A stretch of DNA of 8,109 nucleotides from the NCBI GenBank assembly GCA_036824145.1, contig DAITAT010000063.1, positions 1-8,109 of the forward strand, in the 5' to 3' direction. Shown here piece after piece: positions 5,554 to 8,109 of this stretch (its first letter is position 1; the number at the start of each line of letters is the position of its first letter). The stretch is from DATMMS01 sp036824145. Lineage in GTDB: Bacteria > Chloroflexota > Dormibacteria > DASZGP01. The position numbers and the translations under genes are program-made. The notes under the pieces are model-generated. The model was not told the origin of the DNA. It did no database searches and saw nothing but the letters and a program-made list of their open reading frames with translations.

Positions 5554-5559
5554 CAGCGG

Positions 5560-6129
5560 ATGGCGCAGAAGAAGACCCGTACCCCGGTGACCACCCGCCG
5601 TGGCGACGGCGGCTACACCAGCCTCTGGGGTGGCGACGAGGTGCCCAAGTACGACCCTCGACCGGAAGCCTTTGGGACCCTGGACGAGGCCAGCGCCCTG
5701 GTGGGGCTGGCTCGGACCCAGACTCGACACGTCGAGGTCCGGAAGGAGGCCCTGCGGCTGCAGAACGACCTTTTCCGGCTGATGACCGAACTGGCTTCGG
5801 GGCAGGTCAAGGCCGGCGAGTTTTCGATCAGCGCGGACATCGTCACCGATATCGAGGCGCGCGTCACCCGCGTCCGCGATGCGTGCGACCTGCCCGAGAT
5901 GTTCACAATCTCGGCGACGCCGACGGCAGCCGTGTTCGACGTCGCCCGCACCGTGATCCGCCGTGGCGAGCGGCTCGTGGTGCGCATGCTCCATGACGGG
6001 CTGATCGAAAACCCCGAGACCGTTCGCTTCCTTAACCGCGCCAGTGACCTGGCCTTCGTCCTGGCGCGCTATGAAGAGAAGCTTGACGGTGTGCCGTACC
6101 AAACCATCGGCGCCAAGGACCTGGAGTGA
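5560..6129 (+). CDS. PduO-type cob(I)yrinic acid a,c-diamide / cob(I)alamin adenosyltransferase
   Basis: PduO-type adenosyltransferases move the adenosyl group of ATP to reduced cobalamin, forming coenzyme B12. They are trimers of five-helix bundles unrelated to CobA. The 189 residues show the ATP-binding TRRGDGGYTSLWGG (12-25), the DPRPEAFGTLDEASALVG region (32-49), the DVARTVIRRGER helix (127-138) and FLNRASDLAFVLAR (157-170), in the family order. The first motif differs from the common T-G-D-x-G by having Arg-Gly-Asp. The start ATG is the only good one and leaves a short basic leader. The stop overlaps a GTG start of the next gene by 4 bases (GTGA), so the two proteins are probably made together. 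That suggests the flavoprotein downstream could serve the Co(II)-to-Co(I) reduction, but this is inference. Confidence 0.92.
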   Translation: MAQKKTRTPVTTRRGDGGYTSLWGGDEVPKYDPRPEAFGTLDEASALVGLARTQTRHVEVRKEALRLQNDLFRLMTELASGQVKAGEFSISADIVTDIEARVTRVRDACDLPEMFTISATPTAAVFDVARTVIRRGERLVVRMLHDGLIENPETVRFLNRASDLAFVLARYEEKLDGVPYQTIGAKDLE

Positions 6130-7253
6130 GCACGCAGCCCTACGACGTCGTCGTCGCGGGCGGCTCGTTTGCCGGCCTCGTGCTTGCTACCACCGTCACG
6201 GGGAAGGTTGCGCTGATCGAGAAAGGCGAAGTCGGCGAGGGCCAGACCTCGGCATGCGGCACCACCCTCGACCTGGTCGAGAAGCTGGGGCTGGAGGAGT
6301 CGATCGAGGAGGTCCATGAGTTCGGCGTCTTCCACACCAGCCGAGGCTCACATCGGTTCCGCCTCCCTTATCCCTTCTGCACCTTCGACTACCGCGCCTT
6401 CTGCCGGCTGCTCCTGGGGCGATTCGATGGCGACCTGGTCAAAGCCTCGGCTCTGGGGGTTGAGGCGGGCGCGGTGCTGACCGACGTTGGGTCGGTGCCC
6501 GGTCGAGTGCTGGTGGACGCCACCGGCTGGCGCGCCACTCTCGCCTCTAGCGTGGAGCCGGAATTCCCCGCCCATGTCGCCATCACCTACGGCCTGGAGA
6601 AACCCGCGAGCGGGTTTCACCGCGAAGGCCTCCACTTCTGGTTCAGGTCGGACGTGCGCGGTGATGGCTACGGGTGGTCCTTCCCCGCGGGCCCGGTGGC
6701 ACGCGCGGGGGTGCTCTCGTACGTCGCGCCCGACGGCGTCAAGGCCTCAACCGAGGAGTTCCTGGCAGGCGAAGGAATGACCGGAGATCACTATCACGGC
6801 GGATTCCTCACCGCCGGACTCCGCCCGGCGACAGCGGGAGACGTCTTCGTCGTGGGCGACGCGGCGGGGCATTGCCTGCCGCTGACGGGGGAGGGGATAA
6901 GGCCGGCCGTGTTCTTCGCCCAGCGGCTCGCCGGGATCATCGACCAGGAGTTGACCGGCGTGATCGATCACTCGCTGGCGCTGGATATGTACCGTGCCCA
7001 CCAGGCGCACTTCGAAAAGCGCTACCGGCTGCTCCGCAAGGCCCAGACCGCGCTTCGCGGCTGGCCCGATCCGCCAGTTGGCACCTTGCTGGCGGCCTTC
7101 TCCCGCGGGTTCATGTACGAATGGCTGTGCCGCGTTTACTGGGAGCTTGCCGCACCAATTCGTTCGCTCGATGGGCGCCGCGCAACGATCGCGCGCGGCG
7201 AGGGCACCGTCGAGCCTGAGTCGGCCGACGACCGAGTCGGGGTGCCCGCCTGA
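6126..7253 (+). CDS. FAD-dependent oxidoreductase, geranylgeranyl reductase-like
   Basis: A 375-residue flavoprotein of the group that includes geranylgeranyl reductases and related p-hydroxybenzoate-hydroxylase-fold enzymes. The N-terminal dinucleotide-binding strand-loop-helix is VVVAGGSFAGLVLA (residues 8-21) with the ribose-binding Glu32. DATG (131-134) follows, then a GYGWSFPAG block (181-189) like the substrate-side motif of geranylgeranyl reductases, then GDAAGHCLPLTGEGI (244-258), which contacts the FAD pyrophosphate. The C-terminal third is helical and basic. The GxGxxG signature is relaxed to AGGSFAG. The GTG start overlaps the adenosyltransferase stop (GTGA). The stop overlaps the CTG start of moaD. 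The natural substrate is not shown: reduction of prenyl chains is known for the family, while reduction of cobalamin is a guess from gene order. Confidence 0.88.
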   Translation: MSTQPYDVVVAGGSFAGLVLATTVTGKVALIEKGEVGEGQTSACGTTLDLVEKLGLEESIEEVHEFGVFHTSRGSHRFRLPYPFCTFDYRAFCRLLLGRFDGDLVKASALGVEAGAVLTDVGSVPGRVLVDATGWRATLASSVEPEFPAHVAITYGLEKPASGFHREGLHFWFRSDVRGDGYGWSFPAGPVARAGVLSYVAPDGVKASTEEFLAGEGMTGDHYHGGFLTAGLRPATAGDVFVVGDAAGHCLPLTGEGIRPAVFFAQRLAGIIDQELTGVIDHSLALDMYRAHQAHFEKRYRLLRKAQTALRGWPDPPVGTLLAAFSRGFMYEWLCRVYWELAAPIRSLDGRRATIARGEGTVEPESADDRVGVPA

Positions 7254-7495
7254 AGGTCACGGTTCTTCTCTTCGCGCGGCCGCGGGAGGTTGTCGGCGCC
7301 GGCAGGCTCGACCTCGAAATTGGAGCGGGGAGCACCGCTGTGACCGCGTTCCAGGAGCTTTCGCTGCGGCACCCGAAGTTGGCCGAGATGCGAGCCAACC
7401 TGCGCTGCGCCATCGACCAGGAATACGTCGACTGGGAGACCCCGCTGCACGATGGCGCCGAGCTGGCCCTGATCCCGCCGACCGCCGGTGGCTGA
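7250..7495 (+). CDS. moaD: MoaD, small sulfur-carrier subunit of molybdopterin synthase (CTG start proposed)
   Basis: MoaD is a ubiquitin-fold sulfur carrier whose C-terminal Gly-Gly becomes a thiocarboxylate and donates sulfur to precursor Z (cPMP) in molybdenum cofactor synthesis. The frame gives 81 residues, the family length. It starts MKVTVLLFARPREVVG, as MoaD usually does, has a middle AIDQEYVDWETPLHDGAELALIPP region (54-77) and ends in the required Gly80-Gly81. The only start that keeps the first beta strand is CTG at 7250, which overlaps the upstream stop as CTGA. No ATG, GTG or TTG is available between the in-frame stop at 7217 and a GTG at codon 31 (7340), which would remove the first two strands. 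It overlaps moaE by 8 bases, giving matched expression of the two synthase subunits. Confidence 0.9.
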   Translation: MKVTVLLFARPREVVGAGRLDLEIGAGSTAVTAFQELSLRHPKLAEMRANLRCAIDQEYVDWETPLHDGAELALIPPTAGG

Positions 7496-7907
7496 GGGCC
7501 TCCACCTCACCGAGGACCCGATCGATCCCGGGGCGATGGCGGCCCGCATCGTGGGGGGGGAGGACGGTGCCGTCGCGACCTTTACCGGCGTCGTCCGCAA
7601 CCATCACCACGGCAAAGAGGTGCTCTGGCTCGAGTACGAGGCCTACGAGGAGATGGCTGAGAAGCAGATCGATGGGCTGATCACGGAGGCCTCCCGGCGC
7701 TGGCCGATCAGCCAGGTCGCGGTCCGCCACCGGCTCGGGCACCTCGAAATAGGCGAGGTCAGCGTCGCGATCGCCGTGGCGGCCCCACATCGGGCCGAGG
7801 CGCTGGAGGCATGCCGCTGGCTGATCGACACGCTGAAGGCCGAGGTGCCGATCTTCAAAAAAGAGGCCTACGCCGGCGGCGAGGTCTGGGTCGACGACCA
7901 CGAGTAG
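7488..7907 (+). CDS. moaE: MoaE, catalytic subunit of molybdopterin synthase
   Basis: MoaE is the large subunit that binds cPMP and uses the MoaD thiocarboxylate to make molybdopterin in the cytosol. Its 139 residues carry the active-site set with the spacing of E. coli MoaE: Arg37 in GVVRNHHHG (34-42), His101-Arg102 in APHRAEAL (99-106), Lys117 in IDTLKAEVPIFKK, and Lys124. LGHLEIGEVSVAIAV (83-97) is the conserved core strand. Translation starts at GTG 7488, inside the end of moaD. An uninterrupted run of eight G (7553-7560) lies over codons 22-25; the frame is intact here, but the run is prone to slippage or sequencing error. No other molybdenum-cofactor genes (moaA, moaC, moeA) are in the window. 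Confidence 0.95.
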   Translation: MAEGLHLTEDPIDPGAMAARIVGGEDGAVATFTGVVRNHHHGKEVLWLEYEAYEEMAEKQIDGLITEASRRWPISQVAVRHRLGHLEIGEVSVAIAVAAPHRAEALEACRWLIDTLKAEVPIFKKEAYAGGEVWVDDHE

Positions 7908-7927
7908 GTGGTCGAGCAGCCGATCGC

Positions 7928-7933
7928 TAAGAT
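7928..7933 (+). promoter_or_regulatory. possible -10 element for tRNA-Gly
   Basis: TAAGAT sits 9 bases before the first base of the tRNA, with the same CTAAGAT string as before the adenosyltransferase gene. A -35 is not evident. The gap from moaE is only 35 bases. Confidence 0.3.
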
Positions 7934-7942
7934 GGAGCCGGT

Positions 7943-8017
7943 GCGGGAGTAGCTCAGTGGTAGAGCGCTAGCCTTCCAAGCTGGATGTCGCGGGTTCGAT
8001 CCCCGTCTCCCGCTCCA
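7943..8017 (+). tRNA. tRNA-Gly(UCC) with encoded CCA
   Basis: The acceptor GCGGGAG (7943-7949) pairs with CTCCCGC (8007-8013), the discriminator is T8014 as usual for bacterial tRNA-Gly, and CCA is encoded at 8015-8017. The D arm GCTC...GAGC is standard. The anticodon stem is CTAGC (7968-7972) with GCTGG (7980-7984), around the loop CTTCCAA with anticodon TCC at 7975-7977. The T arm contains GGTTCGATCC. Encoded CCA contrasts with the tRNA-Pro of this window. Confidence 0.97.
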
Positions 8018-8109
8018 CAAGATCCAAGTTTTCCCTCAAGTCTGCCGCAGTACCAAGCTGAAGAGCCACTCCACGAGATTCACCAGGGCAAGCCGGACTC
8101 GGACAACAA

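Noticed and set aside
6674..7219. Arginine-rich plus-strand open frame within the flavoprotein gene
   Set aside because: A frame-shifted shadow of a gene with intact FAD motifs; its composition is that of GC-rich noncoding frames.
1..8109. CRISPR array, prophage, transposon, toxin-antitoxin or defence system
   Set aside because: No spaced repeats, transposase, integrase or recognisable defence protein is seen; the genes are mostly core metabolism and tRNAs.

Overview
This is a GC-rich bacterial chromosome segment with strong third-position G/C preference. Genes are tightly packed, with many 4-base start/stop overlaps, and no transposase, integrase, phage gene or CRISPR array is visible. The protein families and codon use fit a high-GC member of the Terrabacteria, such as Chloroflexota, Dormibacterota-like lineages or Actinomycetota. 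That placement is inference; no rRNA is present to settle it.

Region 1 (1-2967, + strand) is a compact housekeeping run. It holds a possible tail of an upstream gene ending at 86, then tatC (Tat translocase subunit), rph (RNase PH), rdgB (XTP/dITP pyrophosphatase) and gpmA (2,3-bisphosphoglycerate-dependent phosphoglycerate mutase). The tatC/rph and rph/rdgB junctions are 4-base overlaps. The rdgB start must be an unusual CTG, because the nucleotide-binding TGN motif lies upstream of every ATG, GTG or TTG in that frame. Region 2 (2984-3057) is a tRNA-Pro(UGG) without encoded CCA, whose 3' end runs into a perfect inverted repeat.

Region 3 (3240-4665) is a divergent pair. On the minus strand is an LLM-class flavin-dependent oxidoreductase. 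On the plus strand is a 59-residue protein that begins with a CxxCGC metal-site motif like the N-terminus of HypB. The spacer between them carries a TATAAT box and three overlapping, mutually exclusive 6-bp hairpins. Region 4 (4666-5004) has no convincing gene. It carries a good sigma-70-type promoter, a hairpin, a DnaA-box-like 9-mer, and on the minus strand a start-less frame resembling a twin-arginine signal peptide.

Region 5 (5005-7907, + strand) encodes an unrecognised secreted or membrane-anchored protein, a PduO-type cob(I)alamin adenosyltransferase, an FAD-dependent geranylgeranyl-reductase-like oxidoreductase, and MoaD and MoaE (the two subunits of molybdopterin synthase). The last four overlap end to end, suggesting one cofactor-related operon. 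moaD again needs a CTG start inside a CTGA overlap, the same arrangement as rdgB. Region 6 is a tRNA-Gly(UCC) with encoded CCA, followed by about 90 bases in which I see nothing.

Most of the window is ordinary core metabolism. The points most worth a second look are the two CTG starts, the small CxxCGC protein, the adenosyltransferase/flavoprotein pairing and the structured divergent spacer.
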